Part shown: positions 7,553 through 15,372 of the stretch, in pieces
Layout: every line of letters starts with the position of its first letter
Position numbering within the stretch: the first letter of the stretch is position 1
DNA from: Rhodovulum adriaticum
GTDB lineage: Bacteria; Pseudomonadota; Alphaproteobacteria; Rhodobacterales; Rhodobacteraceae
Assembly (NCBI RefSeq): GCF_004345735.1
Contig: NZ_SLXL01000015.1
Span: forward strand, 1-60,010
Direction of reading: 5' to 3'
DNA: 60,010 nucleotides
Translations under genes and position numbers: made by a program
Notes under the pieces: generated by a model
The model's database searches: none
The model's input: only the letters and a program-made list of their open reading frames with translations
What the model was told of the DNA's origin: nothing

Positions 7553-8062
7553 TCAGCTTTCCGACAGGGCGACCTTCATGTCCTTGACATGATAGATCGT
7601 CTCGCCGTCGGCTTCGACCCGGCCATCGGCCACACCCATGGTCAGCCGGCGGGTCTGCACAGCCTTGGTGAAATCGACGTAATAGGTCAGCATCTTGCGG
7701 TCGGGGCGGACCATCCCGGTCAGCTTGACCTCACCCACGCCCAGCGCATAGCCGCGCCCCTGCCAGCCGCGCCAGCCCAGGTTGAAGCCGGTCAACTGCC
7801 ACAGCCCGTCCAGGCCCAGGCAGCCGGGCATGATCGGGTTGCCGGGGAAGTGACAGCCAAAAAACCAAAGATCGGGTTTGATATCGAACTCGGCCACGAC
7901 GTGGCCTTTGCCATGCGGTCCGCCATCGGCGCTGATCTCGGTGATGCGATCCATCATCAGCATGGGCGGTTCCGGCAGCTGCGCGTTGCCGGGGCCGAAC
8001 AGTTCGCCCCGCGCGCATTTCAGTAGCTCCTCGCGGTCGAAGCTTGTCGGATAATCACTCAT
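7553..8062 (-). CDS. fabA: 3-hydroxydecanoyl-ACP dehydratase/isomerase
   Basis: FabA dehydrates 3-hydroxydecanoyl-ACP and isomerises the double bond, the branch point to unsaturated fatty acids. I take ATG 8062 ([14 protein letters not shown], 169 residues), close to the usual length of about 170; the frame could extend to 8083. The catalytic His71 is in [10 protein letters not shown] and Asp85 in [10 protein letters not shown]. It is first in the fabA-fabB-fabI unit and is divergent from irr, sharing a 175-bp promoter region. Confidence 0.96.
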   Translation of the reverse strand: MSDYPTSFDREELLKCARGELFGPGNAQLPEPPMLMMDRITEISADGGPHGKGHVVAEFDIKPDLWFFGCHFPGNPIMPGCLGLDGLWQLTGFNLGWRGWQGRGYALGVGEVKLTGMVRPDRKMLTYYVDFTKAVQTRRLTMGVADGRVEADGETIYHVKDMKVALSES

Positions 8063-8189
8063 GCAGGCGCAGCCCCTTTCCATCGGCGTTTTTTATCAGC
8101 CCCCCGTCTATCACCCAGCCTCGCAGAGTGGCAATAGCGGCTGGAGCCTGCGCCAAATCTGCGCAGTTTGGGGGCCAGGCGCCCGATTG

Positions 8190-8206
8190 GGTTTAAAATT
8201 ATTTGA
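8190..8206 (+). promoter_or_regulatory. Degenerate iron-control-element-like palindrome upstream of irr
   Basis: TTTAAAATTATTTGAAT lies 32 bases before the irr start in an AT-rich patch. It matches most positions of the ICE-type palindrome TTTAGAATTATTCTAA seen ahead of mbfA at 43054, but the two arms pair poorly. It could be a weak autoregulatory site or simply the -10 region. Confidence 0.35.
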
Positions 8207-8237
8207 ATTCCGAGGGGCGAATCCCCATATATCAAGC

Positions 8238-8681
8238 ATGACACATTTCAACCTTACCCCCGATCAACCCGAGGCGCTCGAGCGCAGCAGTCGCTGGCTG
8301 TCCAAGGCCGGTTTGCGCCCGACGCGTCAGCGTGTCAGCCTCGCCGCCCTGCTGATCGGCGACGGCAAGGACCGCCACGTCACGGCCGAAAGTCTTTATG
8401 CGGCCTCTTGCGCGAGCGGCGAGAAGGTCTCGCTCGCGACCGTATACAACACCCTGCGCGCCTTCTGCGATGCGGGCCTCATGCAAGAGGTCATGGTCGA
8501 CGGCACCAAGAGCTATTTCGACACGCGCGTCGACGACCACCCCCATTTCTTCTGGGAAGGCGACGGGAAACTGACTGACGCCCCCTCGAACGAACTGGAA
8601 ATCGCCCGCCTGCCGAACCCGCCCGCTGGCGCCGAGATTTCCAAGGTGGACGTGGTGATCCGCCTGCGCAGGGCCAGCTAG
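8238..8681 (+). CDS. irr: Irr, heme/iron-responsive regulator of the Fur superfamily
   Basis: This 147-residue protein (start MTHFNLTPDQPEAL at ATG 8238) has the Fur-like winged helix with LRPTRQRVSLAALL at about residues 26-40 and SLATVYNTLRAF (about 65-76) as recognition helix. The dimerisation half contains DHPHFFWEGDG (residues 100-110). That His segment is HPH rather than the HHH of Bradyrhizobium Irr. The short C-terminus lacks a zinc Cys-x2-Cys site. In alphaproteobacteria Irr acts under low iron and binds ICE palindromes. The best such site in the window is upstream of mbfA. Confidence 0.9.
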   Translation: MTHFNLTPDQPEALERSSRWLSKAGLRPTRQRVSLAALLIGDGKDRHVTAESLYAASCASGEKVSLATVYNTLRAFCDAGLMQEVMVDGTKSYFDTRVDDHPHFFWEGDGKLTDAPSNELEIARLPNPPAGAEISKVDVVIRLRRAS

Positions 8682-8692
8682 GTCCAGCCTTT

Positions 8693-9286
8693 TCAGTTCC
8701 GCCGACTCAGGGCGATGATCGTGACCGCGATCATCGCCCCTGTTGCATTGAAGATCAGATCCAGGCCGGTGTTGTAGTAGCCCCCCACATTGGTATCGGG
8801 CAGGCCCAGCACGGCAATGAACTCTATGATCTCGTTCACCGCACCCAACCCCATCGCCCCAAGCGCGGGATAGGTCAGCGCCGTCCAACTGCCCCGCGCA
8901 TCCGGGAAATGGCGCGTCAAAAGGTGCCACAGCAGCCAGGCGGTCACGCCGAACCCGTAGGCATGCACGACCTGGTCGTATTTCAGGATCGTCAATTCGC
9001 CGCTGCCCATCAGCGGCCAGACCACCCAGGAATACAGCACCCCTTGCCCCACGGTGACCCCGCCGCCGGCCATATGCGCCAGCCCCCACAGGCTGAGCGC
9101 CCAAAGCAGCGGCGCGGGGAATTCCGCCTTGCGCAGCCCGCGCGCCACCAGGCCGATCACCGCCAGCATGGTCAGCACATACCAGATGAATTCCAGGTTG
9201 CCGCGCGCGATGAACCAGACCGCAAAGCCCGCCACATAGGCCGCAGTGAACCAGAACACCGCCCATTCCCGACGCTCGATCCTCAT
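8693..9286 (-). CDS. DUF2238 (YjdF-like) multi-pass membrane protein
   Basis: The protein has 197 residues with about six hydrophobic segments, starting right after MRIERREWAVFW. Conserved-looking features are LKYDQVVHAYGFG, a loop with VNEIIEF in the fourth or fifth segment, and DTNVGGYYNTGLDLIFNATGA near the C-terminus, the pattern I associate with DUF2238/YjdF. The molecular role is unknown. It is convergent with irr (11-base gap) and 10 bases from the stop of the next minus-strand gene at 9297. Confidence 0.75.
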   Translation of the reverse strand: MRIERREWAVFWFTAAYVAGFAVWFIARGNLEFIWYVLTMLAVIGLVARGLRKAEFPAPLLWALSLWGLAHMAGGGVTVGQGVLYSWVVWPLMGSGELTILKYDQVVHAYGFGVTAWLLWHLLTRHFPDARGSWTALTYPALGAMGLGAVNEIIEFIAVLGLPDTNVGGYYNTGLDLIFNATGAMIAVTIIALSRRN

Positions 9287-9296
9287 CCCGGCCTCC

Positions 9297-10172
9297 TCAG
9301 AACCATTGCCCCGGCTCCATCAGGCCCAGATCCAGCAATTGCTGCGAGGTCCATTCGAACGGGATCGAGTTGTGCCACCTGAAATCGTGGATATCAAAGC
9401 GCGAGCCGGCATTCCCCCGCAGCGCCTTTGCCGCACGGAACGAACAGATCGCCGCCGTCAGGTTGTGGTGCCAGGGGCAGGCGTAGGTATTGTATTCCTC
9501 GATATTGAACAGGTGCCCGGCCTTCATCTCCAGCCCCGGCTGGGCACGGAACAGCGCGACCCGGTCGATCCGGCGACCCGCCTTTGGTACATGCTCTTCG
9601 AATCGCCAGCGCAGCCCGCCGAAGAAATCCAGTTGCCGTTCCTTGGGATGGCCGGTGTCCGGGTCGGGTCGGGCCAGCGCGTAATAGCCTGCCTTGTCGA
9701 TCATCGCCGTTTCCAGCGACACCGCCTCGGGAAAGCGCGACAGATCCTCGGCATACAGGTCCACCACATAGGCCACCATCGCGTCGCGCCGCTCTTCGGT
9801 GTGGAAGGCCAGCATTTCGCCCACGGTGCGGGTCTCGCAGAACGGGTAGAACAGATATTCCGCGTTGTAGCAGTAATAGAACCACAGCCCCGGCGCCGCC
9901 GCGATCAGGCGGTTCACCGCCCGGGGCACGGCATTCTCGGCGCGCAGGTCGTAATCAACCCGAAAGACGTTGGTTGCGATCCCCTCGGGCAGGTCCAGCG
10001 CCGGCGGGGCAAAGCAGACGATGGCGCTGAACCCCAGTTGCGCATGGTGGCGGATGGTGGTGTCCAGTTCGACCCCGTCCTCGGCCATGATCAGCGCGAC
10101 CGGCCCCTTGTCCAGCGCCGCGCGCCCGCCTGCCAGGAACGCGTCCAGCCCGCCATAGCGCTGCCCTGACAT
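9297..10172 (-). CDS. Uncharacterised protein, possibly glycosyltransferase family 2-like
   Basis: This soluble 291-residue protein starts MSGQRYGGLDAFLAGG. The first 100 residues (ALIMAEDGVELDTTIRHHAQLGF, then DYDLRAENAVPRAVNRL) could be a degenerate Rossmann-like GT-A N-terminus. The C-terminal part is rich in aromatic residues (YYCYNAEYLFYPFCETRTV, FDIHDFRWHNSIPFEW). I recall similar proteins in Rhodobacteraceae annotated as family 2 glycosyltransferases, but no clear DxD motif is visible, so the activity is uncertain. It probably shares a transcript with the DUF2238 gene downstream. Confidence 0.6.
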   Translation of the reverse strand: MSGQRYGGLDAFLAGGRAALDKGPVALIMAEDGVELDTTIRHHAQLGFSAIVCFAPPALDLPEGIATNVFRVDYDLRAENAVPRAVNRLIAAAPGLWFYYCYNAEYLFYPFCETRTVGEMLAFHTEERRDAMVAYVVDLYAEDLSRFPEAVSLETAMIDKAGYYALARPDPDTGHPKERQLDFFGGLRWRFEEHVPKAGRRIDRVALFRAQPGLEMKAGHLFNIEEYNTYACPWHHNLTAAICSFRAAKALRGNAGSRFDIHDFRWHNSIPFEWTSQQLLDLGLMEPGQWF

Positions 10173-10302
10173 TCGCCCACTCTCCCGTATCTATCGCCTG
10201 CGCAAAGAAGGCTCTGACAATTGGGCGGTGGATGCAAGCGTTGCGGCAGCCGGACGCATTGTGTAGGGACACGGCCCAGACCCCGGACAGCACGGCAGCG
10301 CC

Positions 10303-11625
10303 ATGACCCAGCCCAAGAAGCTATATATCAAGACCTATGGCTGTCAGATGAACGTCTATGACAGCGAACGCATGGCCGAGGCCCTGGGCGCGTCGGGCTA
10401 CGTGCCCACCGACGCCCCCGAAGACGCAGACATGATCCTGCTGAACACCTGCCACATCCGCGAAAAGGCCGCCGAAAAAGTCTATTCCGAACTGGGCCGG
10501 CTGAAGGGGCTGAAGGCGGGCAATCCCGACCTCAAGATCGGCGTCGCCGGCTGCGTCGCCCAGGCCGAGGGCGAAGAGATCCTGCGCCGTCAGCCGCTGG
10601 TGGACCTGGTCGTCGGCCCGCAAAGCTATCACCGCCTGCCCGAGCTTGAGGCCCGCGCGCGCAGCGGAGCCAAGGCGCTGGACACCGATTTCCCCGAAGA
10701 GGACAAGTTTGACCGTCTGGGCGCCCGCCCCAAGGCACAGCGCGGTCCCACCGCCTTTCTGACCGTGCAGGAGGGCTGCGACAAGTTCTGCGCCTTCTGC
10801 GTGGTGCCCTATACCCGCGGGGCCGAGGTCAGCCGCCCCGCAGCCCGCATTCTGGACGAGGCCCGCGCACTGGTGGATCGCGGCGTGGCCGAGATCACGC
10901 TGCTGGGCCAGAACGTTAACGCCTATCACGGGGTCGGGCCGGATGGCGCCGATTGGGGTCTGGCGCGGCTGATCCGGGAACTGGCCCGGATCGAGGGGCT
11001 GGAACGGCTGCGCTACACCACCTCGCATCCCAACGACATGGAGGACGACCTGATCGCCGCCCATGGCGATTGCCCGGAATTGATGCCCTATCTGCACCTG
11101 CCGGTTCAGTCGGGCAGCGACCGCATCCTCAAGGCGATGAACCGCAAACACACGGCAGAAGAGTATCTGCGCCTGATCGACCGCATCCGCGCCGCACGGC
11201 CCGATATCCTGCTTTCGGGCGACTTAATCGTCGGTTTCCCCGGCGAAACGGACGCGGATTTCGAGGATACGATGTCCCTGGTGCGCACGGTTGGTTACGG
11301 CCAGTGCTACTCCTTCAAGTATTCGCCCCGCCCCGGCACCCCCGCCGCCGAGCATGACCAACTGCCCGAGGACGTGAAATCCGAACGGCTGGCCCGGTTG
11401 CAGGCCCTGCTGAACGCCCAGCAAGAGGCGGCACAGCAGGCGATGGTCGGCCGCACCGTCGGCGTGCTGTTCGAAAAACCGGGCCGGATGCCCGGCCAGC
11501 TGGTCGGCAAGTCGGATCACCTGCAGGCGGTCCACGTGGACGCCCCGGCCGAGCTGGTGGGCCGGATCGCCCCCGTGCGCATCGTCAAGGCCGCACCCAA
11601 TTCGCTGGGCGGCGAACTGGCCTGA
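10303..11625 (+). CDS. miaB: tRNA-2-methylthio-N6-dimethylallyladenosine synthase
   Basis: MiaB adds the methylthio group to i6A37 of tRNAs that read codons starting with U, using radical SAM chemistry. The 440-residue protein carries the N-terminal cluster cysteines Cys14 (YGCQMN), Cys50 ([10 protein letters not shown]) and Cys84 (VAGCVAQ). The radical-SAM CxxxCxxC is at Cys159, Cys163 and Cys166. A C-terminal TRAM domain runs from about residue 375 (VGVLFEKPG). Its order before phoH and ybeY is the usual alphaproteobacterial one, interrupted here by two envelope genes. Confidence 0.96.
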   Translation: MTQPKKLYIKTYGCQMNVYDSERMAEALGASGYVPTDAPEDADMILLNTCHIREKAAEKVYSELGRLKGLKAGNPDLKIGVAGCVAQAEGEEILRRQPLVDLVVGPQSYHRLPELEARARSGAKALDTDFPEEDKFDRLGARPKAQRGPTAFLTVQEGCDKFCAFCVVPYTRGAEVSRPAARILDEARALVDRGVAEITLLGQNVNAYHGVGPDGADWGLARLIRELARIEGLERLRYTTSHPNDMEDDLIAAHGDCPELMPYLHLPVQSGSDRILKAMNRKHTAEEYLRLIDRIRAARPDILLSGDLIVGFPGETDADFEDTMSLVRTVGYGQCYSFKYSPRPGTPAAEHDQLPEDVKSERLARLQALLNAQQEAAQQAMVGRTVGVLFEKPGRMPGQLVGKSDHLQAVHVDAPAELVGRIAPVRIVKAAPNSLGGELA

Positions 11626-11864
11626 CCCGCAGCGGGGCTGTCGCTATCAGGCCACACGTCCAGCGCGAAAGGCCGCCCGCGCGCGGCGCCATGCCGTAGG
11701 CGGCCACAATCCCGCATCTGGCAGACTATTGTTTCCCAATTCACCCCAATACGTTGGAAAAGCTTGTTCACAAGACCGGCAGATTTGCTAAGCTTCCGGG
11801 TACGCGGTGACCGATAACCGCCTTGGGCATCGGGGGGCCGCGACCAAGGTCTGGGGGCAAAGCT

Positions 11865-12440
11865 GTGATTTCTAGTAAATTTTTCAGGGTCCGGCGCGCA
11901 CTTGGGATCGGCCTGCTGGCCGTCGGGGCCGTTGCGCTGATCGCGGCGGAACCGGCCGCGGCGCAACAGCGGGTGATCCAGGGCGAACGCTACGTGCCCA
12001 CCATCTGGGTCGATCCCGATGGCTGCGAACACTGGGTTATGGATGACGGCTGGGAGGGGTACATGACCCCGCACGTGACCCGGCAAGGCATCCCGGTCTG
12101 CCGCCGTGGCAACACCTGCGGCGTAATCAATGCGGATCAGCTGTTCGCCACCGACAGCGCGCATATCACCACCGCCGGCCGGGCGCGGTTGCAGGACTTC
12201 TTCCGCACCACCAAGGCGCGGGCCTTCATCATCTCGGGGCACACCGACAGCCGCGCCAGCGACGAATACAACATGGCCCTGTCCACGCGCCGCGCCAACG
12301 CCGTGGCCCAGGTGGCCAGGCAGATGGGCGCCCGCATTTCCGACGTGCGCGGCTATGGCGAACGCATGCCGGTCGCCACCAACCGAACCGCGGCGGGCAT
12401 GCAGCAGAACCGCCGCGTCGAAATCACCTGCCTTCGCTGA
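11865..12440 (+). CDS. OmpA-family outer-membrane/peptidoglycan-binding protein with GCEHW module
   Basis: I start at GTG 11865 (MISSKFFRVRRALGIG, 191 residues), which has GGGGG 9 bases upstream; TTG at 11823 is possible. A signal peptide ends at about AEPAAAQQ. Next comes a module with WVDPDGCEHWVMDDGWEGY (about residues 51-70), then PVCRRGNTC, then an OmpA C-like domain (about 85-190). That domain contains ISGHTDSRASDEYN, STRRANAVAQ and QNRRVEI, the peptidoglycan-binding signature. The same module recurs in the lipoprotein 13 bases downstream, so the two are probably functional partners. Confidence 0.85.
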   Translation: MISSKFFRVRRALGIGLLAVGAVALIAAEPAAAQQRVIQGERYVPTIWVDPDGCEHWVMDDGWEGYMTPHVTRQGIPVCRRGNTCGVINADQLFATDSAHITTAGRARLQDFFRTTKARAFIISGHTDSRASDEYNMALSTRRANAVAQVARQMGARISDVRGYGERMPVATNRTAAGMQQNRRVEITCLR

Positions 12441-12453
12441 GGGAGCGAGCACC

Positions 12454-12753
12454 ATGAACAAGCTCAAGGTCATCGCGATTGCCGCGCTCGCCGCCTCGGT
12501 CGCGGGGTGCGTCGACAACAAGGTCGACAAGACGGTGGACCGTTTCGTCGACGCCAAGGATCTCAGCCAGTTGCGCGCGGGCATCTGGGTCGATCCCAAC
12601 GGCTGCGAACACTGGATCATCGACGACGGGATCGAGGGGTACTTGTCGGCGCGGCTGGACAAGTATGGCAAGCCGGTCTGCTCGGGCATCGCGCCGCCCA
12701 ATACCGCCATCGGCCCCTACAAATCGGGCACGCGCGTCGGCGACCCGATCTGA
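12454..12753 (+). CDS. Small lipoprotein sharing the GCEHW module with the upstream OmpA protein
   Basis: The protein has 99 residues. The N-terminus MNKLKVIAIAALAASVAGC ends in a lipobox (SVAGC, Cys19), predicting an outer-membrane-anchored lipoprotein. The mature part contains WVDPNGCEHWIIDDGIEGY and YGKPVC, closely matching the OmpA gene 13 bases upstream. There is no OmpA domain. The pair arose by duplication and fusion or by splitting of one ancestral module. A strong terminator follows. The function is unknown. Two Cys (GCEHW and PVC) may form a disulphide. Confidence 0.8.
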   Translation: MNKLKVIAIAALAASVAGCVDNKVDKTVDRFVDAKDLSQLRAGIWVDPNGCEHWIIDDGIEGYLSARLDKYGKPVCSGIAPPNTAIGPYKSGTRVGDPI

Positions 12754-12782
12754 CGGAATGCGGCGCCACGCGCCCGTGTTTC

Positions 12783-12815
12783 GACCGCCAGGCCCCGGCC
12801 TGGCGGTCATTTTTG
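12783..12815 (+). terminator. Intrinsic terminator after the lipoprotein gene
   Basis: GACCGCCAGGCC and GGCCTGGCGGTC form a 12-bp perfect stem with a minimal loop, followed by ATTTTTG. It ends the OmpA/lipoprotein unit and separates it from phoH. Confidence 0.85.
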
Positions 12816-12906
12816 TATCAAACCCATGAAACATTACACCGAATGCTTGCGGTATAGCCGGGCCGTTGGCACCATATCTGGGTAATTCTCACAGACGGAG
12901 TCGCTC

Positions 12907-13923
12907 TTGCCCCTCAGCGCGCTGTCCCCTCCGCAAAGCGATGCGGACCAGTCGGAAACCCGCCTGGAATTTGCCGACAACCGCCTTTTGATCGACCTGT
13001 GCGGCGAGTTCGACCGCAACCTTGCCCAGATCGAGCACAAGCTGGGGGTGCACATCCTGCGCCGCGGCAATCAGCTGTCCGTCATCGGCGAAGGGCCTGC
13101 GCGCGGACAGGCCGCCGATGTTCTGGGGCAACTTTACGCACGGCTTGAAAGCGGCAAAGAGGTCGACGCTGGCGATATCGACGGGGCGATCCGCCTGGGC
13201 GATTCCGCCGACGGCACAGGCGCCCGCGACGGCGACCAGCTGGAGATGTTCCAGGGCGGGCGCGTTGAAATCCACACCCGCAAGAAGCTGATCGAACCGC
13301 GGACCGAGGCACAGCGCGCCTATGTCCGGTCGCTGTTCGAAAACGAACTGGCCTTTGGCATCGGCCCGGCCGGCACCGGCAAGACCTACCTGGCCGTCGC
13401 GGTGGCGGTGAACATGTTCATCGGCGGTCATGTGGACCGGATCATCCTGTCCCGCCCGGCGGTAGAGGCGGGCGAAAGGCTGGGTTTTCTGCCCGGCGAC
13501 ATGAAGGAAAAGGTCGACCCCTACATGCAGCCGCTATATGACGCGCTGCACGATTTCCTGCCGGGCAAGCAATTGGCCAAGCTGATGGAGGAAAAGCGGA
13601 TCGAGATCGCGCCGCTGGCCTTCATGCGGGGGCGCACGCTGGCCAATGCCTTCGTCGTGCTGGACGAGGCACAGAACGCCACCACGATGCAGATGAAGAT
13701 GTTCCTGACGCGCCTTGGCGAAGGGTCGCGCATGGTCATCACCGGCGACCGGTCCCAGGTGGACCTGCCGCGCGGCGTGGCCAGCGGGCTGGCCGATGCG
13801 GAACGGCTGTTGGGCGATGTCGAGGGCATTTCCTTCAACTACTTCACCGCCAAGGACGTGGTGCGCCACCCGCTGGTGGCCCGGATCATCCAAGCCTATG
13901 ATGCGGCCGACGCCAACGCCTAG
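12907..13923 (+). CDS. PhoH-like ATPase (YbeZ)
   Basis: The protein has 338 residues from a TTG start at 12907, with CGGAG 7 bases upstream and no better ATG before the conserved N-terminal domain. The Walker A motif GPAGTGKTYLA (about residue 153 onward) and Walker B VVLDEAQNATTMQMKMFLTR, followed by SRMVITGDRSQVDLP, define the PhoH family. The family is linked to RNA metabolism and ribosome maturation and is nearly always next to ybeY, as here (18-base gap). It heads a phoH-ybeY-corC-lnt run of tightly spaced genes. Confidence 0.93.
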   Translation: MPLSALSPPQSDADQSETRLEFADNRLLIDLCGEFDRNLAQIEHKLGVHILRRGNQLSVIGEGPARGQAADVLGQLYARLESGKEVDAGDIDGAIRLGDSADGTGARDGDQLEMFQGGRVEIHTRKKLIEPRTEAQRAYVRSLFENELAFGIGPAGTGKTYLAVAVAVNMFIGGHVDRIILSRPAVEAGERLGFLPGDMKEKVDPYMQPLYDALHDFLPGKQLAKLMEEKRIEIAPLAFMRGRTLANAFVVLDEAQNATTMQMKMFLTRLGEGSRMVITGDRSQVDLPRGVASGLADAERLLGDVEGISFNYFTAKDVVRHPLVARIIQAYDAADANA

Positions 13924-13941
13924 CCGCGAAACGGACCCTTG

Positions 13942-14457
13942 ATGCCCCTTGTCGACACGCTGAGCGAGGATGCCCGCTGGGACGCCCTGGGCCTGCCCGA
14001 TCTGGCCGAAAGCGCCGCGCGCGCCACGCTGGACCATCTGGGCCTGCCCCCCGAGACCTGCGAGATTGCGCTACTGGCCTGTGACGACGCCCGCATCGCG
14101 GACCTGAACGCCGAATTCCGCGACAAGCCCGGCCCCACCAATGTCCTGTCCTGGCCGGCCGAGGAGCTGGCGCCAGACGCAGATGGCGGCGCCCCTATCC
14201 AGCCCACGCCCCCGCTGCCCGGCATGGCGCTGGAACTGGGCGACATCGCCATCGCCTATGACACCTGCGCGCGCGAGGCCGCCGAACAGGCCAAGCCATT
14301 GGCCGATCACGTCACCCATCTGGTGGTGCATGGCTGCCTGCACCTGTTGGGATATGACCACATCCGGCCGAAAGATGCCGCACGGATGGAGGGGCTGGAG
14401 GTCGAAATACTTGCAAAGCTGGGCCTGCCCGACCCATATGGCGAGCACGGGGCATGA
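13942..14457 (+). CDS. ybeY: Endoribonuclease/rRNA maturation factor YbeY
   Basis: YbeY takes part in 16S rRNA 3' maturation and late 30S quality control. The 171-residue protein starts MPLVDTLSEDARWDAL at ATG 13942. The zinc-binding signature HLVVHGCLHLLGYDH is at about residues 131-145. The segment LNAEFRDKPGPTNVLSWP is also typical. The N-terminal tail and the insertion APDADGGAPIQPTPPLPG before the third strand make it slightly longer than the E. coli protein. It lies between phoH and the CBS-domain gene. Confidence 0.95.
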   Translation: MPLVDTLSEDARWDALGLPDLAESAARATLDHLGLPPETCEIALLACDDARIADLNAEFRDKPGPTNVLSWPAEELAPDADGGAPIQPTPPLPGMALELGDIAIAYDTCAREAAEQAKPLADHVTHLVVHGCLHLLGYDHIRPKDAARMEGLEVEILAKLGLPDPYGEHGA

Positions 14458-14481
14458 CCCCAAAGCATCTGGACCGGAGAG

Positions 14482-15372
14482 ATGGGCGACGAAATCGACG
14501 GATCGTCTAGCGCCGCGCAGGGCGCGCTTGAGACTGAACAATCCGAAAACCGCGGCCTGCTGGGCCGTCTTGTAGCCGCGATACGGCCTGACCCGGCCCT
14601 GTCAGATGCAGAATCTGATGGCAATCCGGGGGGCGATGCCACCCACGGGGCCGGCATACCGCCGGGTATCGTCAACCTGCGCCGCATGCGGATCGAGGAC
14701 GTGGCCGTCCCCAAGGCCGAGATCGAGGCCGTCCCCCTGGACATCGAAAAGGACGATCTGGTCGCGGTGTTCCGCGAAACGGGCCTGACCCGGCTGCCGG
14801 TCTATGACGGGACGCTGGACACCCCGGTGGGGATGATCCACCTCAAGGATTTCGCGCTGCGGCACGGCTTCAACGGCAAGGGCGCGCCCTTCGCGCTGAA
14901 GGATATGGTCCGCCCGCTGCTGTACGCGCCCCCCTCGATGCCGCTGGGGGTGCTGCTGCAAAAGATGCAAAGCCAGCGGATGCATATGGCACTGGTGATC
15001 GACGAATATGGCGGCGTCGACGGTCTGGTCACGATCGAGGATCTGATCGAACAGGTCGTGGGCGAGATCGAGGACGAGCACGACATCGACGAGGGCAACC
15101 TGTGGTCGGTTGAGAAGCCCGGCGTCTACCTGGTACAGGCCCGCGCGCCGCTGGAGGATTTCGAGGCCGAGATCGGCCTGAAGCTGGCCGATGCCGAGGA
15201 CGAGGAAGAGATCGACACGCTGGGCGGGCTGCTGTTCATGATGATCGGCCGGGTGCCCGTGCGCGGCGAGGTCATCCGCCACCGCGACGGGGTGGAATTC
15301 GAGGTCATCGATGCCGACCCGCGCCGGATCAAGCGGCTGCGCGTCACGCTGCCCGATCAGGGCGATGCTTGA
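14482..15372 (+). CDS. CBS-domain protein of the CorC/HlyC family
   Basis: This 296-residue protein has a variable N-terminal tail (about 60 residues), a CBS pair (about 65-200, with DEYGGVDGLVTIEDLIEQVVGEIEDEHD) and a CorC_HlyC domain (about 215-295, with DTLGGLLFMMIGRVPVRGE). There is no transmembrane DUF21 part. It therefore resembles E. coli CorC (YbeX), implicated in Mg/Co efflux and, with YbeZ and YbeY, in ribosome metabolism. The position between ybeY and lnt is the standard one. Its stop overlaps the start region of lnt. Confidence 0.9.
   Translation: MGDEIDGSSSAAQGALETEQSENRGLLGRLVAAIRPDPALSDAESDGNPGGDATHGAGIPPGIVNLRRMRIEDVAVPKAEIEAVPLDIEKDDLVAVFRETGLTRLPVYDGTLDTPVGMIHLKDFALRHGFNGKGAPFALKDMVRPLLYAPPSMPLGVLLQKMQSQRMHMALVIDEYGGVDGLVTIEDLIEQVVGEIEDEHDIDEGNLWSVEKPGVYLVQARAPLEDFEAEIGLKLADAEDEEEIDTLGGLLFMMIGRVPVRGEVIRHRDGVEFEVIDADPRRIKRLRVTLPDQGDA

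Noticed and set aside
5496-7592. A 698-residue open frame on the plus strand
   Set aside because: It lies opposite fabI and fabB, has no recognisable sequence and is a by-product of high GC at third positions.
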